Shown in pieces: positions 1 through 11,837 of a stretch of 64,000 nt of DNA. The stretch is from NCBI GenBank assembly GCA_009599575.1, contig VWND01000008.1:1054001-1118000 (forward strand), in the 5' to 3' direction. A program made the translations under genes and the position numbers. Position 1 is the stretch's first letter. Each line of letters starts with the position of its first letter. This DNA is from Blumeriella jaapii. Its lineage: Eukaryota > Ascomycota > Leotiomycetes > Helotiales > Drepanopezizaceae. Below the pieces are notes generated by a model that worked only from the letters and a program-made list of their open reading frames with translations, made no database searches and was not told the origin of the DNA.

Positions 1-823
1 TCTCACTACACTTTCGGCCACTATCGGCCACTATCGGACCTGGAAAACACATATCTATAGCACCTCACCTGCAGCCTCCGTTCTCGGCTCTCGCCCTCAA
101 TGTCTATTCCGCTGCATAATTTACCGGTCCCCGGGAGAGGTCACCGCCAGGGGAGAAATCTTTGTACCATACTTCATCTTCATCATCGAACCGTCATCTA
201 GTGTGGCGTTGTTTTTATCTTCTCTCCCGCTGTTTTTGACGGAGCTTTGTGTTTGATGCCTGCCTACTCTTTTATCTGCAATTGTTATACCCCCCGGGCG
301 CTTGTTGGGGTGGCTGGGAAGAGGGTGCGCTGTGGTGTCTGTTGTGCTGCGCTGGCTTGACGTCGGTGTTGGGGTCGGAGTAGGGAGTTTGGGGGGCGGT
401 GATTTTGCATTGTTTGCATGCATGCATAGGCGGAGCGATCAAGGGATAAATGGAAGGGAATCGAATAGGACAGGAATGTGTGGGGAGGGCTTGCAATCAA
501 AAGTGTTCTGAAAGAAGGCCCTTGGTTTACCTGTGTGTATGTGTGTGTGTATGTTTTTGTATGTAAGTGTTGTGTGGCGAGGCGAGGACGTGATACATAC
601 CAAATACCTACATACAGTACCCATCTACCCAACCAAGCACGCGGATCCAGCATCTCCAGCACCCCGTACCCTCGACCCCGACAGTCGCATCTCACTCTCC
701 CCTGGCGTGAGGCTGGTCACTCACTCACTCAAATTGACCGATCGGTAGGCCCGTCGGCTAGCCACCTGGTCGACACCACCCCGGGCCCCTACGCCTCAGG
801 TACGGTTAGCATCCAGCGACCGC

Positions 824-864
824 AGGTAGGTAGGTAGGTAAGTAGGTAGGTAGGTAGGCAGGTA
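824..864. repeat. AGGT tetranucleotide repeat
   Basis: About nine imperfect AGGT/AGGC units in tandem. Shorter runs of the same tetramer recur in other intergenic stretches (about 1605, 7385, 47889 and 49550). Confidence 0.85.
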
Positions 865-989
865 TCCCGACGCCAAAGAGGGGCAGCGAAGCGCTGCCGA
901 TGGAGCGAGAGCCGCTCTGTCGTGGCGGGTTGCCCGGTCTTGCCCTTCTGGTCGCGTCGCTTCGGGATCGCACCCGAGAGCGAGAAGGC

Positions 990-1060
990 GGAAGAGGGAG
1001 AGGGAGAGGGAGAGGGAGAGGGAGAGGGAGAGGGAGAGGGAGAGGGAGAGGGAGAGGGAA
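990..1060. repeat. GAGAGG hexanucleotide repeat
   Basis: About eleven near-perfect hexamer copies, all purine on the plus strand. It is the left part of a purine-rich region that resumes at 1155. Confidence 0.9.
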
Positions 1061-1154
1061 AAAGATACGCTCGATGCCGCTTAGCTCACTTGATGGCTTT
1101 CTCCTGACATGTCCTGTTGTTGTGATATTAGCCAAGGAAGAGTATGGATGGATA

Positions 1155-1302
1155 GCGAGGAAGAAGAAGAGGAAGAAGAGGAGGAATACAAAGAGGAAGA
1201 AGTATAAAAGGAAGAAAAAGAAGAAAAAGAAGAAAAGGAGGAAGAGAAGGAAGAGGAAGAAGAAGAGGAAGAAGACGCAAAGAAAAAGAAGACGCAAAGA
1301 AA
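1155..1302. repeat. polypurine GAA/GGA tract
   Basis: Roughly 150 bases are almost entirely A and G on the plus strand, made of GAA, GGA and AAAG units. Any reading frame here gives only Lys/Arg/Glu or, on the other strand, Phe/Leu/Ser, so I do not treat it as coding. Confidence 0.85.
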
Positions 1303-2249
1303 AAGAGCGGTGGATGCCGCACAGCACAAAAACAGAACGAGGTGCAAACACATCATCAGAACACAGCATGGCACAGGAAACAAAGCGGCGAAATCGAATT
1401 CGAAATCGAAAGCCCGGCTGCTCTCTCCGGGTAGACAGGCTGGACAGCCCCTGAGGGGAAACTACCGCTCATCGGCCCGTCCGATAAGTACAGTAATTGC
1501 CTACTTACTGCCCACTGCCCACTGCCCACTGAGCTCAAGCTGGGCTGGGCTGGTGTACGGGGAGGACCGTTCCGTGCGCTCTGCCGGATGCCTTCTCGTC
1601 TATGGTAGGTAGGTAGCATGCATGCATGTACGCGCGGGACTTGAAGCCACTCGTTCCGAGCTGTGGGTTGCTGCTGAAGTTGGTTGTTTGTTGTTGTGGA
1701 AGAGGGACGAGACGTGGGTGAGGGAGGGGGGGGGGGGGGCGGGGTTGAATACAGGGAGGGCTGTTGACCTACAGTACCTTACTGCTCGGCATGACGAGAT
1801 GAATAGGAGAAGAAGAAGCATTAAAGCGAGCGTGGTTTTCATCTACCTAGAGAGGGAACAAGTCGTTGTGGTTGAGACGTGAAACTCCTGAGGAGTGTTG
1901 ATGTTCAAGGGACAAGGAAGGACACTTCTTGTTGCGCTCGCTTAAGCTGAGCGAGCAACGCTCGACGACGTACCCGGCCAGCCAGTCTTGCCATTCAGCC
2001 AAGCGCTTCGGCGTCGCTTCTTCTGATATACAGTATGCAGTGTTATATCGTATCGTATCTCCGTCCTGTATGTGGCTTTTCCAGCGCCTAGATCCGAGAT
2101 TCGCTTTTCCCTAGGGTAGTCCAACGCCAAATGCCAGCCAGATAGATCTACCCACCCGACCAGACATAGCCAAGCACCTGAAAATGCAATTTCGCAAATA
2201 ACACGCGACGCGAGTTTGAATCAAACAACGCTGACACCTTCCCTCCCCG

Positions 2250-4832
2250 TCATCCCCGGCACTCTCGCGCCCACGAGACCTCTTCGGTCCCTCCCATACG
2301 TCCCCGACCGAGCCAATTCAGCTTCAGCCCCCGCGTCAACTCCTCCATCTTGCGTTGGCTATCCTCGTCGCCCCCGCCGCCCAGTCCCATGGAAGCGAGC
2401 ACGCTCATACACTGCAGCATGCGGCCCACCATCTCGGTCAGTTGCTTGCTGCTATCCTCGACTGTCTTTTCCCGCTGTCCACGATTGAACGGATGCGAGG
2501 GATGGGTAGAAGATGGCGTGAACGGCCGCGCTGGGGGAGGCGGTACATTCGCGATACCAAGCCCGGAAGGCTCAGAGCCGTAAGACACATTTGAGATGGC
2601 GCGGCTGCGATTACCACTGCCGTCGCCGGAGGAGCCGCCACCAAGTAAAGTTGTGGCTTGGGAACCGTAGGAGGCTGGGGAGGGATCGAGCGATATGGCC
2701 GTGGACGGCCGACGCGCGGAGAACGAATCAGGGGATGTGGAGAGGTTGTCGGTGGAGGGAATAGAAAGCGAGATGGACTCGAGAGAGAGGCGGGAAAAAA
2801 GAGCTTTGAGGGTGTCGAACCGAGGGAGGATAACAGCGTCGCGGTAGGCCGTGAGGACTATGCGGCGGACTTCAAGAGCTTGTGAAGCGGGTTGGTTGGG
2901 AGATGGGCTGGGGAGGGCGCCCCAGAGATCTCGTGCTTGTTCAGGGGTCATGAGGGGGCCGTGGCCTGAAAATTCGAGGTCGAGGGGGAGAAAAACTGCT
3001 TGCATGTAGGGTAGCACCGAGGTGAATGTGAATAGCCACATTTCCACAAGACGGGGGATCAGGCGTTCATCAGGGGTGCGCCGGAGTGTGTAGTCCAGAG
3101 AGCCAAACCCAGTCGCCAGTAAATCTCGGAGATCCTCAACGACTTGGTTCGGGGCGCGCTTCTGTATGCAGCGCTGAAGATTCATACTAGAGATGTCAGT
3201 CAAAGTGACGTTGAAGCGGGATAGAACATACGTCACGAGACGATTCAAGTCCTCCACTGGTACCCGCAACTCTTCTCCCTCAAAAATAATCAAGAGCTTG
3301 GCTTTCAAGTACGGCCACGCATCGTCAGGGCCGAGGTTGGATAATCCGCATCGTGCCAGATCCGGATCCACTCCGTACGCACTTGATGGATAGCCATGGC
3401 TCGCACCCATAGATGCCATATACGACCCTGCTCCAACTGACCCGACACTCGAGGGCCCTGGCCAGTCGCTGCCGTGATGGTACGAGAGCTCCGTCTCACG
3501 TAACGCATCAGACTTCTCCTCTTTCTTCTTTTCCCTCAAAGCTCTGCCGCCATGCCTTAGATCCAGTCCACTCATGCTCTTTGAAAAACCAGTGGCTGTA
3601 GGAGCTGGACTCGGTGGAAGATTGAAAGAATAGAGGCCATTCGGTGCACTAGGATCAACTGGTCTTGAATTGCTGGCGGACGAGGATAAGAACAAGCTGT
3701 GGTCATCCTTGGTGCCCAACTTTTGCTTCTGCCTGGACAGGAAGTTGGGTTTGTGCTTCTCCTTATCCTTCTCCGGTGCTTGGTGATCGATTGGCCTGAT
3801 GGTCGCCGTGGAAGAATTGGCCATGCTGTACATACTGGCAGCGCTCGACGTGGGATCTACCAAACTGTTGGTGCTGACATTCTTCCGCTGAAGTGACGCC
3901 AGTGTGGAGACCATCTTATTTGGGCTGGGGAGAGCCCCGGCTTTTGCTTCCTTATCCTTACTGATCCCTATCTTCGCGGGTCTCGAAAACAGCTTGACTT
4001 TTGACTTCTCGGTCTTCAGAGGCTTGTCGTGCTGTGTCCGATGTGCGTAATAGGAATCCTGATCCGCAGTAGCTTGTAGACTTGGAGATGCATTCGGAGG
4101 CTTGGGGAACGCCATGTTGGCAGCAGTGTGGGCGGCATTGCCGTCGGATCCTCCCAGCAAGCCGTTCTGGTATCCCTGACCTCCAAAGCCCTGGTCCCTG
4201 GGTACTGATGCTTCTGTCAGGCTCAACATCGGCGGGCTCGTATGTCCTCCTCTCGATGGTCTGCGGTTCTGCGAGACATTCAGGCCATCGGGGAGAGGGG
4301 TCGGAACGGTCTGAGATCTCTGCCTGCTGTGTGTCTGATGCTGCATAGCAGCCTGGGCTGCACTTTGAGATGCACTGAGGCCCGTATTGGGGTTGGCCAT
4401 GCCTCCCAGATTAGACTGTGCAGCTGTCGGGAGAAAAGGCTCGAACGAGCCTTGTGTCTGAGAGTGCTTCCTGCCGTGGCCACGATGGATTTCAACGGTC
4501 GATTTCGGAGTGGTGCTTAAAGGCGACTGGTTCCTGGAATACTGCTGGCCTAGGTTAGTATTGACGGTTGGGCGCGAGAAGTTCTGCAGACTGCTGGTAC
4601 TCGAGGTCGCAGGCGAGGAGGAGTAGAAGGGTGGGCGCGGCGGGGGGGCCGCCGGCGCATGCTGTGTCACCGAGGTATTCCGCGGCTTGCTGACAGCCAG
4701 GGGCTTGTCGTCGTCGCCATCGTCGTCGCTTGATTCGACGCGTCGCAGAGCTGGCCGTGAAGTTGATGGCTGCATGGGCGAGAAGCTTCCGGGCGCGCGT
4801 TGCTGAGGCGTGGTTCTGAAAGTCTGCGACAT
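2250..4832 (-). CDS. hbrB: HbrB/Bit61-like TORC2 subunit
   Basis: Single-exon gene of 860 aa. The first ~480 residues are low-complexity, rich in Ser, Pro, Gln and basic runs. The HbrB domain then spans about residues 485-690, opening near 'GPDDAWPYLKAKLL' and including 'VEDLNRLVTYVLSRF', 'DLRDLLATGFGSLD' and 'RLVEMWLFTFTSVLPY'. HbrB proteins correspond to Bit61/Bit2 of yeast and PRR5/Protor of animals, accessory subunits of TOR complex 2, which controls growth, actin polarity and AGC kinases; loss in Aspergillus causes hyperbranching. After the domain comes a Ser-rich tail. I chose the Met at 4832 ('MSQTFRTT') over one 16 codons upstream because the extra residues look non-conserved. No break or intron is needed. 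Family identity is strong; the TORC2 role is by family. Confidence 0.9.
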   Translation of the reverse strand: MSQTFRTTPQQRAPGSFSPMQPSTSRPALRRVESSDDDGDDDKPLAVSKPRNTSVTQHAPAAPPPRPPFYSSSPATSSTSSLQNFSRPTVNTNLGQQYSRNQSPLSTTPKSTVEIHRGHGRKHSQTQGSFEPFLPTAAQSNLGGMANPNTGLSASQSAAQAAMQHQTHSRQRSQTVPTPLPDGLNVSQNRRPSRGGHTSPPMLSLTEASVPRDQGFGGQGYQNGLLGGSDGNAAHTAANMAFPKPPNASPSLQATADQDSYYAHRTQHDKPLKTEKSKVKLFSRPAKIGISKDKEAKAGALPSPNKMVSTLASLQRKNVSTNSLVDPTSSAASMYSMANSSTATIRPIDHQAPEKDKEKHKPNFLSRQKQKLGTKDDHSLFLSSSASNSRPVDPSAPNGLYSFNLPPSPAPTATGFSKSMSGLDLRHGGRALREKKKEEKSDALRETELSYHHGSDWPGPSSVGSVGAGSYMASMGASHGYPSSAYGVDPDLARCGLSNLGPDDAWPYLKAKLLIIFEGEELRVPVEDLNRLVTYVLSRFNVTLTDISSMNLQRCIQKRAPNQVVEDLRDLLATGFGSLDYTLRRTPDERLIPRLVEMWLFTFTSVLPYMQAVFLPLDLEFSGHGPLMTPEQARDLWGALPSPSPNQPASQALEVRRIVLTAYRDAVILPRFDTLKALFSRLSLESISLSIPSTDNLSTSPDSFSARRPSTAISLDPSPASYGSQATTLLGGGSSGDGSGNRSRAISNVSYGSEPSGLGIANVPPPPARPFTPSSTHPSHPFNRGQREKTVEDSSKQLTEMVGRMLQCMSVLASMGLGGGGDEDSQRKMEELTRGLKLNWLGRGRMGGTEEVSWARECRG

Positions 4833-6680
4833 GGCTGCGGCCTTGTGGAAAAATGCATAGAGTTGAAGCTGGTGTTTCACATAATGTGCACCAAAGCTTG
4901 CCAGCGATTGGAGGGGTAGGAGGAGGTAGGGGTCTGGGGGATTGTGGATCGGTGCTCCCCGTCCGAGAGCGTTTTGCGAATCGATGGAGGGGAGGGTGGG
5001 GGAGAGTGGGATCCCGAAAGAGCAAAGATGAAGCTATTCGCAGATGAAGACTTGGGATATGTCAGAAGTCGTCGATGATTGCCGGTTGAAGTTGCGTTGA
5101 TCAACTGTACCAACCGAGGGCTGACGTCGACAAGTCTCGGCTGTTAGCGGCAGGGGTGCGAGCTAGCGAGGCAAAAACCACGCTAGGTCTTTTGTTTTTC
5201 CCTGCCGGCATCTGCAAGTTGAGCCTCCCCCTTTTCTTTTGGAAAACCTACTGTACAGAACCTACAGTACCTCCTATTCTCGACAACATTCTACTTAGAT
5301 CCAAACATTGCTCTGTGCTCAAACCTTGCTCTGTGCTCAAACGTTACCGCCGGGGTTTTAGAATTAATCGCTGTATGGCAATTTCCTTCGGAGCTCCAAG
5401 CTCGGGAGGGGGGAACGCAACGACCATTGTTTTCCTTCGTTTGTTTACATGGGATCGCGAAGCCTCATGGGTCAGATTTCTCCTACAGACATCGGTCACA
5501 GCCATTTTCCGCTTCATCGTTCCCGCTTCGTCTGACTTTGATGCTTGGGAATCTAATAACTCATGCTCGAAGTCACTGCTGTCGAATAGCAAAGCCCGCA
5601 TTCTAGACCAGAGCCGGAATTCCCTTGCACTTTCCTAGATGCTGTATTCATTTTGACCGCTCCCATATTACCACGTACATAATCCGTCGCGCTGGAAGTA
5701 TGCATGCGCTTTTCTCTTCCTAGCAATTGTACTGCAAATCTAATGCGGATTAAACACAATACCATTCATTACCTATCCCTAACATCCTCAGCTGCCACAA
5801 GGACCGCGAAAAAATTTGCACAGTCCCATTCATATATCAGCGTAGGTGAACTCTCACCATCCAGTAGCGCAAGTTGAGTTAGACGAGCTCTTCATGTCAG
5901 GTCACCTGGTGTGGTGGAAGAAGAACTCGCTTGGTAACGAAAACGACGACAAAACACGACAAAAGATGTAGGCAATCGACACCGGGCTGAACTTTTTGCT
6001 TTTTTGCATTTTTGAATCCACTTTTTGCGACTTATATCAGTATGAGAAATTCAAGCGTTTTTTTTACTTTTAAGTGTTTTCCCTTTCCCCGCGGTACGTT
6101 TACTGGCTTGTATTTTGAAGTGATAGCGAACGCAACCCGACCACCTCTTTCACTCCTCACACATTTTTCACACCCTCAAGAAGACACGGAGATCTGGGTA
6201 AGCAGCGACCGCATCTTCCTCTGCCCATGGTTCAAGAGACAGTTCTTACGTACCGCGCCATCCGAGCCACCCACCGTTCCCAACACCCACCGGATCCCCA
6301 CATCCACTCACTGCCGCAAATCACTGCGCACAGAAGGCGCCTCAGCTGCACGCGGACTCCTCGGAACGAGCCAGAAACCACTCTCGCCCGAGTCGAACAG
6401 AGGTCACTGACCATCGAGCGCGAGCTCCCAGCCACGAAAGATCCCCTTGCTTGCGACACAAGCTCAGCTAACACGTAGAAAAGCAGCGACTACACGCCAG
6501 AGCCAGGACAGCCTGAGAGGCTGGTTGGCTTGATGTCATCCGCCATTTTGTCGGTCTTCAAACTCAATCACATGGCGTCATCCAAGTCCCCGTGGGCCTT
6601 GCAAGATGGGTAAGCGTCTGGTCGTATGTGACGACCTCCGTAAGTAAATATGCCCTGTCCTTAACACCTCCTCCCCCTCC

Positions 6681-6711
<31 letters not shown>

Positions 6712-7855
6712 CCATCCCTCCTCCTTTCACACACTCGATCTACAGACACGCGACATACATCATCGCATTCTCTCCCTTTCCAAAAATGCCTCTCCCGCGT
6801 CGGACTCCCTCCCTGCATTTCAACCTCAGTAGTTGACCTCGCTTAGCCCCCCCCCCCCCCCCCGCTCCCGCTCCCAAATTGTCAACAATCAACACCTCCT
6901 ATCTAAACCTTCCGATCCGCTCCGCTTCCGCTCTCTCAACTCACCATTCTCCTCATCTCTTGGCTATCACCGTAGTCGAGCATCGAGCATCGCTTCTGCA
7001 CACGAACGGAGACGACACCTGCGCCGAAAAGGTGCGAGAGGAGAAGTGTGGAGGGCGAGCGAGCGAGCGAGCAGAAGAACGGAAGCTGTTGGGCAGCACA
7101 GGCAGGCTACGAAACCCGATCAGATAGAACTCCCATCCGCCCGGGAGGGGGGGGGGGCAAAAAGAAAAAAAAAGGGTTGAATAGAAGTAAAATGAATCTG
7201 CCCTGTCCCTCCTCAGCCCAGGTAAAGAAAAAAGGGAAAATACGTGGCGACGTTTGTATATGCAGACAAGGCCAGGAGAGGAGAAAACCCCCCCCCCCAA
7301 AAAAAACGGGCACGGAAAAGGAAAGAGCAGAGCGAATGTGTGGGGGGGTTTTTTTTTTCCTTGGGAAGAATTATGATATTAAGGTAGGTAGGTACCTATC
7401 GGACTGCAAGAACACTACGCCCAAGAATCTCCCACCCGATCCTGCGATCGCCCTATGCAACAAGCTATGCAAAACCAGTGGCCGTCAATGTGACCCGCGT
7501 CCAAATCGCATTTCTACACCCAGTCCTAGGGGGGTAATGCTGAAAGAATACCGAGCTCGCTCAACGCGATGTCCGCTCCGAGAAGGCTCTGCTTACCATC
7601 CTATGCCCATGCCCATGCCCACGACGTACAGTATGTGTAAGGTATGCATCGGTAGCTCTCACGATTCTGCTTCACGCGAGGTCGTTTGTCAGCCCCAGCC
7701 AGCAGCTGATATGACCATGTTCACCCTAACGAATCTCATCCCATCAGTACAACACTCCAGAAGTACAGTACCCTCGCTGATGAGGTGCGTCTGTGTGTGC
7801 GTCCACACCCACATCCGGTGACGGAACAACGGAGACCGGAACATGACCCAAAGCC
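4833..7855. other. intergenic, no gene seen
   Basis: Three kilobases between the HbrB start and the Gag1-like stop. ORFs here are short, compositionally biased and overlap on several frames; none looks conserved. It contains a 25-base A run (6687-6711), a 17-base C run (6847-6863) and further G and T runs near 7150 and 7350. It presumably holds the HbrB promoter and the 3' region of the Gag1-like gene. Confidence 0.6.
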
Positions 7856-9531
7856 TCAGCCGCCGCGTTTCCCGAGATGCAGCATTTTCTGAATGCTGTT
7901 CCGTATCCCTCCACCCTTTCCATCTTTCTCGTCCTTGGCTCCGTCCTTGGCTGCGGCGGCCTCTCCCGCCTTGGCAGGGACAGCTCTGTCTCGTTCTCTC
8001 TCCTTGTCGTTCAGCCCGAGCATACTGGCCACGCTCAGTTCCGGGGCGCTTTCTTGCTCGGGGTCTCGGGGATGCTGGGCTTCGGCGGCCACTCCCCGTC
8101 ACGTTTCCATCCTTGGACACAACTCCGCGTCACGTCCTTCAGGTTCATGGGACAGCTCGGCGAGAGGGATTGCACAACGACCTTGTCGTAGATGGTGTTG
8201 TAGGCGCCGGGGACAATGGATGCCCGCATGGCGTTTTCCGTGGGCAGAACAGGGGGCGCGATGGGTATCTCGACGTCGTCTGCCCAGACACCATCGTCGT
8301 CCTCCGGCTCGATCGCCGTCGAGCTTCCTCCGTCCCTACTCGACGCAGAACTTCTCGTCGGGGTGCCCTTGCCGGGAGAGAACCCAGATGGGCTCACTCG
8401 CAGTTTCCTCGCGCCCGTCCAGTCGTCGCGCCGAGCCACAAAACATCTCAGCCCGTCGTTCCAGGCCATTTCGTCCGCGAGACGCTTCTTGCGCCGACGC
8501 TTCCGCTCAGTTTGCGTCTTGCCGAGGCTGTGTCCCACGGCACATGGGCTGAACGGAATCGCAGGCTCACTCTTGCTGGCAGGTGTGGGTGTGTCGTGAC
8601 TCGAGACTGTGTGACTCGGGGCAGGCACCTTCATGCTGCCGTCGTCACTGCTATCGGTGAGCCACTCATCTCTCTCTTTCCAGTCTTCACCGAACGGTTC
8701 TACGTGATCTTCGAAGAGGTTCGTTTCCACCGAATTCCTTTCCACCGAGGCGGGGGGCTGGTTGGAAGGGTCCACGGGACATGCCGCAGGAGGCTGCTCG
8801 GGCCGTGGCCACTCCCACTGCCAATCGTTTTTGACTCTCTCGCCGAGATATTTCCTTATAGCTTCCTTCTGCTTCGCGCGATCGGTGCTTGTGAGGTCGG
8901 CTTCGTAGTCGGTGAGGGAGCTCGTGACGGCATAATTACGCCTGCGCTGCGCCTGTCTCTGCTCTGTGCTGGCTTTCGTCTGGCCGGATTTGACGCTTTC
9001 GTCCAAAACGGCCTTAGCCCTGCCTAATCTCATGGCGTCCTGTGGTGGTTTGCTTTCTGCCGTCCCGTCGGTGGTGGTAGGGAGCGGAGCAGATGCTTCC
9101 GTAGAGGCAGCTGTGAAGGTGTTCCCTGGTGGTGAATGCGACGCCGTGTTGGAAAGGAGAGCTTGGGAATTGATGTCTGTGTCACAAGGACTTGATAAGA
9201 TGACCGTGGAGGGTGGTGCGACTGTTCACAAGTCAAGTCAGTCTCGCTCTTGAAAGGAGGATGAAGACAGCGCCACCACCATCACCGCTATCACCACCCC
9301 GTTGGCATGCCCCGAGCTGGGAGTTGGGGGCCTCCTACCTGTATCGTGACTGGGCGCGCTCACTGCTTCCTCCGGCGAAGGGGCCAAGATGGTGCTGGAA
9401 TCCGCAGTGGCACACGGAGATGTCGATGCTGGTTCTGCGTCTAGACCTGGCGCAGGTTCCCGTGCTTGCTTCTGCGCCTGGTCGTGTGCAGAGGGGAGGC
9501 CCAAGAGGGCGGCCGAGCTGCCAGGAGACAT
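7856..9531 (-). CDS. Gag1-like clamp-domain protein (formerly DUF4050), frame break
   Basis: Two exons: 9531-9339 and 9221 onward, with a 117-nt GT-AG intron that joins in phase. The N-terminal part is disordered and Ser/Pro-rich. Near residue 195 is a Trp-rich element 'NDWQWEWPRP'. The C-terminal clamp domain includes 'YNTIYDKVVVQSL', 'NLKDVTRSCVQGWKRDGEW'. I recognise the last block as the signature of the fungal clamp_Gag1-like family; fission-yeast Gag1 has been tied to TORC1 control, which I give only as family knowledge. As read, the frame stops at 8035 (459 aa). In the next frame sequence runs on to 7856, ending 'GGGIRNSIQKMLHLGKR', like family C-termini. One missing base in the G runs at 8060-8071 would join them (519 aa). 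Confidence 0.75.
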
Positions 9532-11837
9532 TGTCGCATCGTCAGAGAGCGAAATAGCGGTCGTCGATCGTAGTCCGGGCGCGCAGGACCGACGAAGACG
9601 AGGAAGTGAGGGAGAGAGGGAGAGAGGGAGAGAGGGAGAGAGGAGCAGAGGAATCAAAGAAGAAGTGAATCCGTGTAGAGAACTCAAAACCAAAACTTTC
9701 GCGATGTTTATGTTCCCAGCCCAAGGGAGCCAGACCAAGAGAGCCGCCCGGCTTGGCGGGTTCAACCTTATGGTGGCTTAGGTAAGCTCTCACATCTTCG
9801 TACTATACAGGTATTATTCAAAAGGTTCAAGAGTAAACAGCATTGTACCGGCCGTTTCAAGGCGAGATGTGTATGACACGGTTCGCTGAGGAGACGACAA
9901 CGCTCCAAGAGATAAACCGCTTTCTAGCGACAAAGCCGTGGAACAACAAACACAGCTGCTGGTATGTGTGTACAGTACTGTACTGTACCAACTGCACGTA
10001 ACTTTCCAATATAAACTACAAATCCCAACGTATCAACGACGGCTTATCTTCACAATAACAGCTGATTTACGGAAAACGACTCAAGTCAACGGAGTATCGT
10101 ATATCGAGCTCGCTGCTTTTTTCCTTCAACGCTAGACTTTGTTCAAAAGATATTACCTAAGCCTACGAACAATAGGCCAAAGCTTTTATTTTTTTTCATT
10201 TTGGTATCAATCCCAAACCAGCTGTTCTTTTAGCATACTTGCATTATACCAGGATTCAGGGTCTGAGTAATACTGTACAGTACAAGGAACCGAACAAAGC
10301 AATGCCGGAGATAACCGACAACCCCGACCGTGGTCTGCGCTACGTGCTCTCTACCGCGAAGCTCTTCGTGTGGATTCATAGCTCTTTGGCTAAACTCGTT
10401 GACAATTATCACAAACTGGCTACGTCGTCTAATAAGCCAACGAAACCCTCAAGTATACGCAGTCGAACAGGAAGCTAGCGCGATTGATCTACTTTTGACG
10501 ATCCTTTTGGTATGATATCTCGAGAGAAGCAGCGATTTTGTACATAGCTACAGCTAATCTTGCTTTTAAATAAGTGAAGTAGAAATGGAGCATGTCTTGG
10601 CACACACCCAGCTTATCAAAGGAGCTTGTGTATTTCGTTCTGAAGCAAGAACAGAGGAGAGGCATGATTGAAGCCTCGGGAAAAGATATCTTGCAACTAA
10701 AATCAAAACATGACAAAGATCACAAGCTTGATGGTGCATCACGTGCGTCGCAACCGCTGTTGCTTGTAACCTACTTTCGAATACGAGTTTCATAAACCAG
10801 GAGTATGGTATAGTCGAGGAGAAACTCAGTAGAATAGCACTTGTTTGGAACTAGGCAGGCAAGGAAGACTGGTACTGGGCAGGCAATGATCGCATGCGTG
10901 AAGAAGAGGGACGGCTTCGCCAGAAACATCTTCAGTGAACGCGGCGAATCCTTCATTGGTGTCGATACCTATTAGAAGGGGCTGCGCCGTAGTATTTGGC
11001 AGTCCCTAGGGCCACAGAGCTAGGAGACATCGAGAATTCGCGCCGAGATCCTAGAGCGCTCTGCTGGAGATGTTCGGAGCGCCGTCTTATTATCCGGGAA
11101 AAGCACGAATAAGATCCGAGGCTCGAAAAAATAAAACGAAAGGGTGTTTCAAGCTCGGTGGCAAAGACAGGCTCCAGACCACCGCATGCTGTCAAGCCGC
11201 AATCGGTGCTAGAGCGTACATCTGCTAAACCGGAATCTGAGATGATGAAGGACATGGTGGAGTCCTTAGAATAGGCGTACCCGTAGACGTTGCTACTGGC
11301 TGCCCCAAAGGGTTGCGCGTTTGGCATCACTACCAAAAGCAGCTAACTATGCTGTTCCTGCTCGATTCTACTCTGCAAAGCGAGTCAGCTTGAGGATTCA
11401 TGGGTTTCTGATGAGACAGACGCTTTTCGCTTTTCGACTACCCCTGGGGCGTTAGGAAACCCAAAGATATTGACACGATTGACAAACCTGAGATGGACCG
11501 AGCAAGAAGTTCACTAGAGAATCGTCCCGATATGCGACTGTGTTATGAGGCTATTGGCGTTACCATATACGATGATACAACGTACTGTGTTGACTTGTCG
11601 TGAAGTCCATAAGTCGTGAGTGAGTGATGCTGTAACGAGAACGAGTCGCTTAGTGTCATGGCCGTGCCAAGACATCGTCATGCCCGGGCCTCAACTCAAC
11701 AACCTCAACGAGTATGCGCCAACGAGCAAACAGTCCCGACGTCGCACACGATCCCTGCTGTGATGGACCAAAAGCGCCGACGATACTGAGCTCCAGCTTT
11801 GGCATCGCTCTGGTGAAGCGGGCACCCCGTCGCCGCC
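9532..11837. other. intergenic, no recognised gene
   Basis: Spacer between the divergent Gag1-like and Vps39 genes. Its middle (9900-10900) is AT-richer than the flanks. A 127-codon minus-strand frame at 10953-11336 has coding-like composition ('SSTDCGLTACGGLEPVF') but no family I recognise; it may be a relic. TACAGTAC-type palindromes occur at about 9971 and 10272. Confidence 0.55.

Larger units (their letters stand above)
1..2249. other. intergenic, low complexity, no gene seen
   Basis: No coding region with recognisable conservation is visible on either strand. The stretch holds simple repeats (AGGTA tetramers, GAGAGG hexamers, a long purine tract), a 10-base G run near 1729, and short TACAGTAC-like motifs. 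It lies beyond the stop of the minus-strand HbrB gene, so it is downstream sequence for that gene and perhaps promoter of a gene left of the window. Confidence 0.7.

Noticed and set aside
900..1454. 184-codon frame rich in Gly/Arg/Lys
   Set aside because: It is a direct translation of GAGAGG and GAA repeats; the opposite strand gives equally long Leu/Phe/Ser frames.
7048..7821. 257-codon plus-strand frame
   Set aside because: Made of homopolymer and low-complexity translation (Lys, Pro, Gly runs) with no conserved block; no start context and no splice support.
7843..9027. 394-codon frame on the plus strand opposite the Gag1-like gene
   Set aside because: Antisense shadow of a GC-rich coding exon; the minus strand carries recognisable family motifs.
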